The notes below the pieces were generated by a model. The model had not been told where the DNA came from, did no database searches, and saw only the letters and a list, made by a program, of their open reading frames with translations. Positions 33,801 to 44,600 of a stretch of DNA of 64,000 bases are shown here, one piece after another. Position 1 is the first letter of the stretch, and each line of letters begins with the position of its first letter. This stretch comes from Branchiostoma floridae (Eukaryota > Chordata > Leptocardii > Amphioxiformes > Branchiostomatidae): the NCBI RefSeq assembly GCF_000003815.2, contig NC_049992.1, positions 14,062,648 to 14,126,647 of the forward strand. Reading direction: 5' to 3'. Both the position numbers and the translations under genes were made by a program.

Positions 33801-35723
33801 TTAGTCCATGGGCCAGAGGAGATATTGGTACCACCTGAGGTGGCAAATTTTCTTTATGATTTTCAAGTAGTAGGGTATCTGAGGGATATATTTTGATATG
33901 ATAGCCATCGAAGCTTTGACCCGGCTATTAGCCCTTGACCTTTTGACCCTGATCTGGACGCCGCCCTTTGATATGATTATACAAATGGGTGTGTAAATCA
34001 ATTAAACAATAATCTTTTTAAATGAAACATTAATAACTAATAACATTATATGCATGCTTCAATTCTCTTTACAGACGGTTGCCTGCTATGTAGTCATTGG
34101 ATGTATCAGCAAAAAGCTCCAGGACCGTACCATTATCCTGGGAGGTCTGATACTGTCATGTCTTTCTCTGGCCTGGCTTGTTGCTTTCATGACTAGCTTC
34201 ACCTGTAAGTAGGCATATCCTAATCTTAATATTTCCTATAAGTTACAGCATCCTAATATTAGAGTCTATTCCAAGTCATGGAGAAGGTTGACATTGTCAC
34301 CATTTACAAAATGTTTTCAATTCTACATCTTGAAGATTAGAGATACTTGGAAATATTTTGAATGTTATTTCAACTTTCTTAATATTTCCCTGGTTATGTA
34401 ACTTTGGAAATATTCATGATGTGGAATAGGATACTTCCAATGGTCTCACAGGATTTTACCACATTCTACCATTTTTTGTAACATTTTGTACATAGGTCAG
34501 TGGGTTGGNNNNNNNNNNNNNNNNNNNNNNNNNNNNNNNNNNNNNNNNNNNNNNNNNNNNNNNNNNNNNNNNNNNNNNNNNNNNNNNNNNNNNNNNNNNN
34601 NNNNNNNNNNNNNNNNNNNNNNNNNNNNNNNNNNNNNNNNNNNNNNNNNNNNNNNNNNNNNNNNNNNNNNNNNNNNNNNNNNNNNNNNNNNNNNNNNNNN
34701 NNNNNNNNNNNNNNNNNNNNNNNNNNNNNNNNNNNNNNNNNNNNNNNNNNNNNNNNNNNNNNNNNNNNNNNNNNNNNNNNNNNNNNNNNNNNNNNNNNNN
34801 NNNNNNNNNNNNNNNNNNNNNNNNNNNNNNNNNNNNNNNNNNNNNNNNNNNNNNNNNNNNNNNNNNNNNNNNNNNNNNNNNNNNNNNNNNNNNNNNNNNN
34901 NNNNNNNNNNNNNNNNNNNNNNNNNNNNNNNNNNNNNNNNNNNNNNNNNNNNNNNNNNNNNNNNNNNNNNNNNNNNNNNNNNNNNNNNNNNNNNNNNNNN
35001 NNNNNNNNNNNNNNNNNNNNNGAATAGAAAGCCAGATAAAAACGACTAAAAAAACGTTAAAAAAACAGCCGGAGCCTAACCTCTGCTTGGAGAGTAACTC
35101 AACTACAAACTGTTTACTCCACCAGGCTTGTCCCATGGGATACGTCGTGCTGTCGGATCCATAGCCTGCATCATCGGTCCACTGTGGGGAGGGGCCACAG
35201 TTTACATGCCAAATGTGCTTTTTGGTGTCCTGATCGCTTTGCAGGGACTTGTCATGGTGAGTTGATAACATTACACTGTCTACACAGCACATGTTACTAA
35301 GGCTTCTTTCTTTTTCCAATACAGTAACCTGAACATTACCCCTTTCCACTAGACATGAATGTCTACCGGTATAATCTGTATATTTTCTAACCGGTTCTAA
35401 ATCCGGCACACTGATTTTTTTTAGGTCCGGTGTTTCTGGACCAGTCCAACTACCAACCCCTAGTAGGTACATAGATAACTGATTGATAAGCTTAGTTTAG
35501 TCACATGAAGCCAGGCATACATGTATTAGTTAGCTAAACTATCTGATCCTTCCAACTCTTGTAGGTTCTGACCCTTCTGTCATTTCGACATTTGAAAGTT
35601 CCTCATCAACAGCAGGACACATCTGACCATGTGCCTTCACTGATGGTGAATGCTGAAGCAGATGAACAAACTCCTTTACTGAAAGATGCACATCCATCTC
35701 AAGAGGTGGCACAGAAAGTTTAA
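27843..35723 (+). CDS. MFSD8/CLN7-like major facilitator transporter (part probably lost in gap)
   Basis: Visible exons: 27843-27918, 29006-29191, 30231-30413, 31054-31133, 31698-32219, 32746-32812, 33297-33370, 33602-33685, 34075-34204, 35126-35256, 35565-35723. All phases agree. The translation has many membrane helices. Blocks match MFSD8: GSRLLSGAGAGVGSAIMAHL (loop 4 region), NQERTR, DAYTAPGVFMAALTILLQIY and LQDRTIILGGLILSCLSLAW. MFSD8 is a lysosomal membrane carrier (CLN7 disease gene in humans). Exon 5 adds a Ser/Asn-rich cytosolic loop of about 150 residues, much longer than in human MFSD8. The C-tail contains DEQTPLL, a [DE]xxxL[LI]-type lysosomal sorting signal, which human MFSD8 carries at its N-terminus. 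Helices expected between exons 34075-34204 and 35126-35256 are absent, and the 513-base gap lies there. The family call is good; orthology to MFSD8 is inferred. Confidence 0.8.
28230..28500 (-). repeat. Copy of the dispersed 'GGCCCCC' repeat
   Basis: Minus-strand order TTGGGCCCCCAAGTGG, ACTGCAGCAGAACATCC, GAGTTCTGGACATAC parallels the 46.9-kb family. Intron 1 of the MFSD8-like gene. Confidence 0.5.
28562..28903. mobile_element. MITE, CAGGGCTCGAAAT family (copy B)
   Basis: Ends CAGGGCTTGAAATACTGGG and ATTTCGAGCCCTG; exact 5-bp duplication CTTCT on both sides. Orientation opposite to copy A. Intron 1 of the MFSD8-like gene. Confidence 0.93.
29425..29830 (+). mobile_element. tRNA-derived SINE
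   Basis: GGCACAGCAGCAGCATG (A-box-like) and GAGTTCAAATCCTG (B-box-like) are followed by a body with CTTGGGAAAGGCAATTTTCA, typical of tRNA-derived SINEs. It lies in intron 2 of the MFSD8-like gene. Confidence 0.7.
30540..30780 (+). mobile_element. Retroposon 3' end with ATT-rich tail
   Basis: CTTGTACAATTGTTGTGCAA followed by TAAAATTATTATTATC, a LINE-like 3' end with a microsatellite tail. A further trinucleotide-rich stretch lies at 30885-30965. Confidence 0.45.
31205..31555. mobile_element. Foldback element with ACAAACGACC direct repeats
   Basis: The left arm has repeated CCACAAACGACCACAAACG blocks; the right arm carries the inverse. Next to them, GGAGACATTGTTTA pairs with TAAACAATGTCTCC, so arms of about 120-150 bp fold around a ~90-bp loop. 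Intron 4 of the MFSD8-like gene. Confidence 0.88.
32918..33267. mobile_element. MITE, CAGGGCTCGAAAT family (copy C)
   Basis: Ends CAGGGCTCGAAATACTGG and ATTTCGAGCCCAG; imperfect 5-bp duplication CGTAG/CATAG. It ends only 29 bp before exon 7 of the MFSD8-like gene (33297). Confidence 0.9.
34509..35021. other. Assembly gap (513 N)
   Basis: The sequence right after it (35022-35095) is the terminal arm of the MITE found at 38299-38509, so the gap includes at least part of a hairpin element and probably a transporter exon. Confidence 1.
35022..35095. mobile_element. Right arm of a MITE cut by the gap
   Basis: AAAGCC(A/C)(G)ATAAAAACGAC ... GGAGCCTAACCTCTGCTTGG, GAGAGTAA, matching the right arm of 38299-38509. 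Confidence 0.85.
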
Positions 35724-36214
35724 CTTTAACAGCCAACCTATTATGTAATCAAGATATCAGAATAACTATTATTCCATACTGTCCAATTGTGCATCCATCT
35801 CAAGAGGTGGCACAGAAAGTTTAACTTTAACAGTCAACCTATTATGTAATCAAGATATCAGAATAACTATTATTCCATACTGTCCAATTGTGCATCCATC
35901 TCAAGAGGTGGCACAGAAAGTTTAACTTTAACAGCCAACCTATTATGTAATCAAGATATCAGAATAACTATTATTCCATACTGTCCAATTGTGCAATTGT
36001 GCATCCACGTCAAGAGGTGTCACAGAAAGTTTAACTTTAACAGCTAACCTATTATATAATCAAGATATCAGAGTAACTATTATTCCATACTGTCCAATTG
36101 TGCAATTGTGCATCCATCTCAAGAGGTGTCACAGAAAGTTTAACTTTAACAGTCAACCTATTATATAATCAAGATATCAGAATAACTATTATTCCATACT
36201 GTTCAATTGTGCAA
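35691..36214 (+). repeat. Tandem repeat made from the MFSD8-like stop-codon region
   Basis: Five units start at 35691, 35792, 35893, 36002 and 36111 (periods 101, 101, 109, 109). Each begins CATCCA(T/C)(C/G)TCAAGAGGTG and includes the last codons and stop of the gene plus about 70 bp of 3' UTR. The longer units carry an extra GTGCAATT. The first unit is the functional stop. Confidence 0.95.
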
Positions 36215-37083
36215 TTTATTCACAGAATTCATACAACTGCGTGACCCCTTAAAAGTTTTAAAAGTTTATTTCTAAGGGGGCCAGCATACATGATAAGATG
36301 TGGGACAAAAGTGGACAACAATCAGTAGAATATATAAACTCTGATGTGATAGATGTTGATATCTGTATCAGTTCTGAGTATTAATTTTGAAAAGGTATAT
36401 AATTATGGCAATTTAGTAAAAACATGGAATATTTGCAAATATATGTGGGCCAAGGCTGTAAATAAATGATATAAACTGTAAAGAACTGTTCTCTATTGTT
36501 GGAGAAGAAAACATTGTTTACAACTATGCAAATTTTGATAACGATTGTGCAAATTGAATTGGATATTATACTGCTATACATATCTTGTTCTGTACACCTT
36601 TTGTTTTCACATAATGTTTGTCATGTGACACATTTGTTTGTGGTGGAAAAAATCAGCAAGAAGAGCGTATTAAATTTTATATATTTATATGTTCATATCA
36701 TATATTTAGATTTAGTTTCAGCTCAGTTTTTTTCTGTACAGACTTCTGCAAGTTTTGTTGCAATTGTCGTTGAGCAGGCGTGTGATATACATAAAATGTG
36801 CAGAAAATCAACAGGTAGTGATAACAAGGTACATGCAGGTTATAAAATGCTCTTGGTCCACTTCATTTGAATTTGTACTCTACATTTAATTACTATTTAA
36901 TTATGATTTTCAGAGCTTTATGTTCTGTTCTCATGTCATTGCAAGATGTGGCTCCATTTGTAATGTATTGTCAAGAGATTTGATAAAAGCACTCTAATAT
37001 GTGAAGGAAATTGAATGCTCTTCATTATACATTGTGTCAAAGAAAGCAACCGTTGTTGGCACACTACTAGCTGGTAATGATGA
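36215..37083 (+). other. Likely 3' UTR / downstream flank of the MFSD8-like gene
   Basis: AT-rich, with no convincing coding frame. AATAAA at 36461-36466 is the best poly(A) signal. Confidence 0.4.
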
Positions 37084-37254
37084 GCCTGGTTACCAGACCC
37101 CAGCCTTATCTCAAAAATATCTATATATATTTATATAGATGGATAAATCAAGGACGTTATATGAGATAACGTCCTTGGATAGATTGATATATCTATATAT
37201 AGATAGATATGGTGCACAATAGATATTTTTGAGGTTGGGGTCTGGTATCCAGGC
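37084..37254. mobile_element. Foldback MITE, GCCTGGTTACCAGACCCCAG ends
   Basis: Inverse right end is CTGGTATCCAGGC preceded by GGTTGGGGT. The centre is a second palindrome around AAGGACGTTAT and ATAACGTCCTT. Confidence 0.8.
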
Positions 37255-38125
37255 CTAGGTAGTGATGTGTTTTTAGTTGTCATTATCTATCTTATTAAGG
37301 AGCCTGGAAGCTGTTTTCAACAGCCTAATGTAATTTCCTGAGCAGAAGGTAATACAATATGATTGGCCAGATGTGCCCAAGGTACACAGTACCATGAGTG
37401 TACGTGATCAGCTAGCTGAAATTCATTATCATAAGACACTGTGATACTTTTGAGATAATTCCCAGATGTATTGGCCAAAGAAGATTATCTCTGCATGATC
37501 ACAATTATACCTGAGCAAAGGTCAAGGATTATTGGGGGAGATCCTGCTCACTGTAAATTAATCAGTAGATTTTGTGGTAAATTCCAATCTTTCAAACAAG
37601 GATTAACCCGATAAGACGTGTTAGATTAAAAAAATTACCATTCTGAGCAAATCGGTTTTTTTATAGTATGTAGAAAATGCAAATTCTATACAGTGAGGCC
37701 CAAACTGATTTTTTGGAAATATATTTCGACCACATATGTTAGATGACAACAAATGTACACATAGATCTATTGTATATGTATAAGATACAACCTATTGCAA
37801 CAAATTTAGTACAATAATACAATACCGGACAAAATGCAATAAACTCATCACATCATATATTATATACATGTATACCAAAATATTCGAAAATGCCATTTTT
37901 CAGAATACAAAGAAATCGACTTTATTCTATGACTTCTAACGTGGCCAACTAATGGTCAACCCCAAAAATATTTTCTCTGCTGCAGGTCACATGAAACATT
38001 TGGTACAGTCACATTTATACAAAAGGTTGGTGGGTACCACCAGTTGTCAAGTTATTGACTAGCACGATGAGAAATAGCTTGTGTTACACAATCTCTCGTT
38101 ACGTTATCAGGGGCCGATTGAGCTA
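37255..38125. other. Spacer, probable PRDX6 3' flank
   Basis: AT-rich, no open coding frames of note. TTTATT at 37921 gives a minus-strand AATAAA for PRDX6. Confidence 0.35.
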
Positions 38126-38298
38126 GTCTGGGTAGTGGGTACCATCCGGGTAGTAGTTCGCTCCTATGTTCGCTTCTCTGGAATAGCAGAGAAGTGACTG
38201 TATATATAGTGTATAATAAAAGTAGGAGCGAGAATCGGCTGTATAAAGAATGTATAATGACCGTCGGAGCAAACTATTACCTGGATGGTACCCAGGCT
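38126..38298. mobile_element. Foldback MITE, GGGTACCATCC ends
   Basis: AGTCTGGGTAGTGGGTACC at the left and GGTACCCAGGCT at the right are inverted. The next MITE (38299-38509) inserted at its right edge. Confidence 0.75.
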
Positions 38299-38509
38299 TA
38301 CTCTCCAAGCAGAGGTTAGGCTCCGGCTGTTTTTTAAAACGTTTTTTTTAAGTCGTTTTTATCGGGCTTTCTATTTTGTATTTTATCTTGCTGTGTCAAG
38401 TTTGACTGGCGTGCTTCAAGAAAAATGACAAAATAGAAAGCCCGATAAAAACGACTAAAAAAAATGTCAAAAAAACAACACCCGGAGCCTAACCTCTGCT
38501 TGGAGAGTA
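38299..38509. mobile_element. Hairpin MITE with 9-bp target duplication
   Basis: Arms of about 85 bp begin TACTCTCCAAGCAGAGGTTA and end with the inverse. Exact 9-bp duplication ACCCAGGCT at 38290-38298 and 38510-38518. About 100 bp from the PRDX6 stop, so in its 3' UTR. Confidence 0.93.
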
Positions 38510-38610
38510 ACCCAGGCTATGATTGGGCTTCCTCCCCTGACAAGCGGCAAGGCTCCTACATATACATGTTGCAAGGTAGGTATACGTAAGATCACAGGGA
38601 GGAATCCCTA

Positions 38611-41600
38611 TCATGGCATGGGAGTGGTTCTGAAGTAATCCTTTCCTGAGGGTAGCGCCTTGATCGTCACACCCTTCGGGAAGAGATGATCCTCGTACAC
38701 CCGGGGCACGGACACGTCCACCATACAGTCTTCGCCGTACTAGCAATACATCAGAAAAATTAACAAAATCAAGAAATCTATCAAGCAGATTTCTAGCAGT
38801 TAACATAAATTCGTATAATTCCACCAGGTGCCATTATACCGCCACCTCAAAAAACGTTGTTATAGAGGCCTTCTCAAGATTGTCTTCAACACGTAACTAT
38901 CTGAATTGTATTACATTTAGGAAATTAACATTCGGTGTTCAAGACAATCTTGGGAAGACCTCTATACTCACGTTTTTTTAGGTGGCGGTATTATGGCACC
39001 TGGTGGAATTATAATAGTCGATGTTACACATCACAATCTATAATGTCTTTGTTGTTAAAGATATCTTATCCTTCTAAGGCTGAACAATATCCTGGTTACC
39101 ACAGGTAAAAACTCGGGCGACTCTGTTCACTTATTCCTATGCTTACACAGGTAGATCACTGTATTTGACAATAACTGTCCATCAATAGAAGAACGGGGGT
39201 GCAAATTGTGATAGAAAATTAAAGGAAAGTAATGACATTTTGTGACTGCATGCCAGTCCATTTTTTTCCTCGTTGGAATTTTAAAGTACTTTGTAGATGC
39301 AGATGTTGTTTTTCTGTTTGGAACACACAGTTTCACAAATGATGATACATATACTAACCTTCCAGTCAACCGGTGTGGACACTTTCTTCACATCTGTTAG
39401 CTGAAGAGAATCTACAACTCTGAGAATTTCCCTGAAATAGGAATTGTAAAATGATCTTTTTATACAGGGAAAAATTAATCACAAACAGTTTATCTATGTT
39501 ACCACCTTGCAATATCAGGGAACAAATTTTAGTAATGGCTGTACATCTGTACATATAGTTCGAGGATCGGATGAGAAGACACTGCTATTTTAACATCCAC
39601 CATGCATGGTACCAAGGGAACATCACTGTATTCCCTTTTCTAAGGTTTCTTTAAGATATCATATCAAATTGTGACAAAATCAGCTTTTACATAATATAAC
39701 ATTATACCAACTCTGCGTACTCTTTGTGGTAAAAGGTGATTTATATCGCAAGCTAGCATAGAAGGAACTGCGGTATACTCACGAAAAGTTTCTGCCGCTA
39801 AGAGCTGGATATAAGATGGACATTTTTAACTTCTTGTCGGGACCGATGATAAACAGCTGTTGGGAACACAAGCCCAGATGTCAGTAATAGTCATGTATCA
39901 AACTCAGCGGGTTTCTGTGCCTTCAATTAGCAGGAAAGAAAGAGAGCAAAAGACTAACTGGTTAGGGACCGTACGATATTTATCGGGGGGGGAGGGCTGG
40001 TGCATTGGAAGTCGGATCAAAAAATTTTTTGATGGCCCTCCCCCCCCATCTCAAAAAAATTTAACGTGACCCTCCCCCTCCACCTAAAAAAAATCAACAT
40101 GACCCTCCCCCCGACAGGCATCATTAAACAGGTAGAAAAACAACCGATAAAATAATCTGAATGTCGGACGACTCGGACCATGACCAACTCGGCCCAGTCA
40201 ACTCGGCCCATCTGCCGGGACAACTCGGACCATCCCCCCGACAGCTATTTAATTGATTTTTTCGAAAATGTAATCCCCAACACTAGTTTTATATGTATAT
40301 ACTCTAAAATGAGAAAACTGTAGGTTGGATTGATTGGAGAGTGTAATTCATCGGAACTTTCGGCATTCCATGCGGCGCACATTAGGTCGTTGACCCCGAA
40401 ATACGTAGCGTGTGTGGACACGTGGATAGGTGTGAGGCGCTTCTAATGGAGGACAGTAGTAAACTTTATCATTACTTGCTCTTCGGAATAGCTTTAGACA
40501 AATAAGATGTGGGAATTGATCAGAGTATGAGTCATTCTTGTCGAAGTTTAATTGCCGGCGCCCGCGGCACATATGATACTAGATCAAAGGGACTCTGTAT
40601 GGCCAGGGAACTTCTGACGTTCTAATAGTAGCAGCTGGGGGACAATCTTTATAATACTAGTACAAATGTACAAAGAAATGTCAAATTAACTTTTTTTTCA
40701 AAAGCTACGTAATTTGGTCCGACTGGTACATGGGGGTGGTCCGAGTTGACCAGGGGGTGGTCCGAGTTGACCAGATTTTCAATGGGCCGAGTTAGTAATG
40801 GTCCGAGTCGTCCTGATTCCAAATAATCTTAATGCAACATGTATAGACGTCAGGGCACAAGGGCGCCGGGCCCCAGTGTTCTCGCCAGGATTTTTTCACA
40901 GCGTCGGGGCAGGGGTCTGGGGGCATGCTCCCCCGGGAAAATTTGGATTTTCAAACCCTCTAAAACAGAATTTCCTGCAACTTGAGAGGAAAATTATGCC
41001 CTTGAGATTGGATGCCGGTTGCCTTTTTTACTCCCGTTTTTCAGTAATCGACGTCCGCCCTCTCCCCAAAAATACGTTATAACTATAAGCTCGGGGAATC
41101 AGCAGTCCGTGATCTGGCCCGGGTATTATTTGTCCAGTCATGTCTATATGAAAATTTGGGGGTTTTGATGCTTCCAAATAGGGCTCTAGCCAGTGAGTTC
41201 GTCAGCCCATGGAAAAATCCTGCCAATTTTTTTCCGGCATTGAATATTAAAAGAATGCCTACCTCGTGCGATCGATGTTGCGCCCTCCCGCATCAAATGC
41301 TAGTAGTTTTTCCAGAGGATAGAATAAACGGCGCCATCACACCTTGTGTTTTTTTTTGACGACGCCTCAGGGGAGTCGTCAAGTGGTATATTTTGCATTC
41401 AGTCTGCAAAAATTCTAGGAATTGCACAGGCATTTCCACAGGAATGCAGTATGCTGGGTATGCAAGCCCTCCCCCCCCCCCCCCAATCTGTTCCAGATGT
41501 ATCTCTGGTATGCAATGGTGGAATGTAGGTCACACTTGCTCCCTGGAGGAATTTGTCCTTTGAAACTAGACAGGGAACTCTGCACAATGAATCACGTTGT

Positions 41601-44600
41601 CTTGGTTGTTATGTTATGTTATGAAGGATACATTTTCTTTTCTAGAGCTTGTTCAAGCCATACGCCACAGGCAGACAGGAAATACTTCTGTAGTGCTCAG
41701 CTGTAGGTTTAGGTCACTGGCAGACCATTGTGCTGTACCGGGGATAGTACATTTCTGCTGGCTGTAGATTTATGTTACAGGCGGGCTAGTATATTGTGCC
41801 AGGGATAGTGCCACAGGGATGTTCCAGTCTATTTCTGATTTGAGCTGTATTGTTGTACCCTCAATCGTCGTCATGGCAATAATACATTTTTATTGCCAGT
41901 CTTGTTCTATTTTGCCCGATGATTTTACTCAAATTTATCGAATCGGTCGGGTTTTACAAGGCCGCGACGTCATTTTCCACGAGCGTGCGTTTGTTTCGTG
42001 CGACCTCAGGTAACCCCGTTTTCGGCGTGAAATCTTTGGCTCACCGCTGGATTTCTTTTTACATAGAGTAGAGTAGACCAAGAACGTTATACATTATACG
42101 AAGGAGGGCGATCTGCTGCATCTTTGGCAGTGATCAGTGCCGGTGTAGTATTGAAGGAGTAGCCAGAAAAGACGTGCTGGGCGCTGCGGTCGACAGTCCG
42201 TCTGGGGAGGGGGGCGTGCCGCGGCATGTGCTACGGACGCCAATGCCAGTGCACAGCCGACTCGATCGACACTTGACAACAATATTGCAGCCCCTTTTTC
42301 TGCCGCAAATTTTGTATTTTTGAAACAAAAGAAATGTTTTTAATAAAAAATAAAGTGTATAGTTTTGGATTCTTCACGTATTTACCGTGCACCGCTTTTG
42401 TAACTTAAATATTTTGGGAAACTCAGCCTAGCCGAGTGCGTCTTTCCAGAAAAAAATAAGTCTGTAGACGGAATGACGTATGCCTGGCGGGAACACTGGT
42501 CCAGGGCAGCGCCACTTTGGGGGGCCTAGGGGGGCAAAGCCCCCCGGAAGCTCTTGCATTTTAGGCTATTCAGAAGGCTTATTTTATCAGTTTTAGGGCC
42601 ATATGAAGATATCAAAACAAAAAGAGTATAAACAATTCTTTCAAAAAAATTAACATGGCCCTCCCCCCTATCTAAAAAAAATTAACATGGCCCTCCCCCC
42701 ACCTCAAAAAAAATTAACATGGCCCTCCCCCCCTAACGCACCAGCCCTCCCCCCTGATAAATATCGTACAGTCCCTTAATTACTCTGATCAGTAAAACTT
42801 GACCTATTCTGCGCTGCCGCTGCAGATTTACTTCCCCAAACGATGCGGTTGCTGCGGTATGCCACATTTAAGTGAGAAACCGGATAGATACTGGACTCAC
42901 ACATAGGCATTATATATATATATGTGCATCCCACACATACGAGGCATAATATATATGCATCCCGTATATATATACGGGCTCAGCAGGGCAAGGGTTTTAC
43001 GATACGTTCTATTCACGGCAGAAATCCTGGTGCCGGGAAAATCATGCGCTGGGCAAACTGTACAGAAACATTGCTCTTGATTACGGTGTGATAAAAATGT
43101 TGATTGAAGAGTTTTGCGAAGATTTGACATCTGGCACACTAACCGCACGACAGGTCATGGGCATCCCTTTGTCGTCCTTAAACTCGGGATCCAACATCCC
43201 CAGTCCGACAGCCAGCTCTCGCTTTTCGTCGGAGATGATCGGGAACGGCATCGGCCCCTTCAGGCCGGTGTACGCCAGTATATCCTGAAAATTACCTGTA
43301 AACATTAGCATTTTGTGCAGATGGACTAGGAAATCAGTTATTAGCTTCCTCCTGTTCCTACTGATAGCTTATGTACCCGGCTAGCAAGATCTAGTGACAA
43401 CACACCAAAGGAAACCACTAGGCACGATATAATCTGAGCATGCATGCGCGGTATATACATGTACGTAAAGCTAAGGGTACATCTCGCCGTACGTGCAAAT
43501 ACGTGCTGTCCACGTGCCAAAACGTGGGCAATCTTTTGGGTACCGCCTCCGTCCGAACTTGTAGAGAATCCGACGGATTTTGGAGCACGTAGACACGAAC
43601 TTAACTTGCAGGCAAAACTTTGTGTGTCATCGGGCTGCGGAGGTGCCAGTACGGGCGACGCGCCTGCCCTGTACAGCCTGAACGTTTTCAGAAATACGTA
43701 GCGGATGTGGCCTCCCAAAAAACGTACGGACAAATTGCACGTACTGCGGGTTGTGTCCTTAGCTGAACGTTACATTTAAGAGAGGCACAGACGCTGGGTG
43801 AAACAGAGAATAGCATTTTTAAAGTTTGTTCAGATGGATTGCCTCCATCGCTCCAATTTATCATGCAATTAGCCCTAGTTCATACGAATTCAACAGTGAC
43901 AGCCGCCGGGATGCCTATAATTTTCAAACTTTTCTAAGAGAGATACACAATGACAACAAAGGTGGATCCGCTAAAAACAAATTGAGGTCTTACAGACTGT
44001 TCAAGTCCACTTATAATGTGGAACAATACCTGGATATTGACAATATTCGGCACAGGACGGCCGTCACAAAACTACGAGTCAGTTGCCACAAATTACACAT
44101 CGAAACCGGAAGACATAACCGCACTCCTCTAGAACAACGAATATGTAGATACTGCAGTCTAGATAAGTTAGAAGACGAACATCATTTTGTAGTAGAATGT
44201 AGTTTGTACAAGAAAGAGAGAGCTGAACTCTACAGACTAATAGAATCCATGTTCCCCCACTTCATACAACTAAGTAATATAGACAAATTTATATTCCTTA
44301 TGAATCTAGACAAGCCTTTACTTATAAAGCATATCTGTTCTTACATTTTCAATATCACAAAGAAACGAGAAGAAGCCGAATGTACGCAGTAGAATACGAT
44401 CCTTGAGTAGTGTAGATTCATTGTATCATTATATCATGTTGTATCATTTGTTGTGACCTGTACTAAACCCAGTGGGTATGAATGTACAATAAAGGTCTTC
44501 ATTCATTCATTCTATAATCAACCTTGACCTTCGTCTTCACAAGTCCTACTCACCAAATATCGTTACAATCCAACCAGAGGTTCTTAAGGCATGCTAACCA

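Larger units (their letters stand above)
39964..42776. mobile_element. ~2.8-kb TIR element hosting two other elements
   Basis: AGGGACCGTACGATATTTAT (left) and ATAAATATCGTACAGTCCCT (right) are inverted; next to them GGGGGAGGGCTGGTGC and GCACCAGCCCTCCCCC also pair. Inside, both ends carry repeated ...ATGGCCCTCCCCCC modules separated by AAAAAAAT. No transposase recognised. PRDX6 intron 3. Confidence 0.8.

Noticed and set aside
34456-35472. Long open frames across the N run
   Set aside because: They are open only because N has no stop codons.
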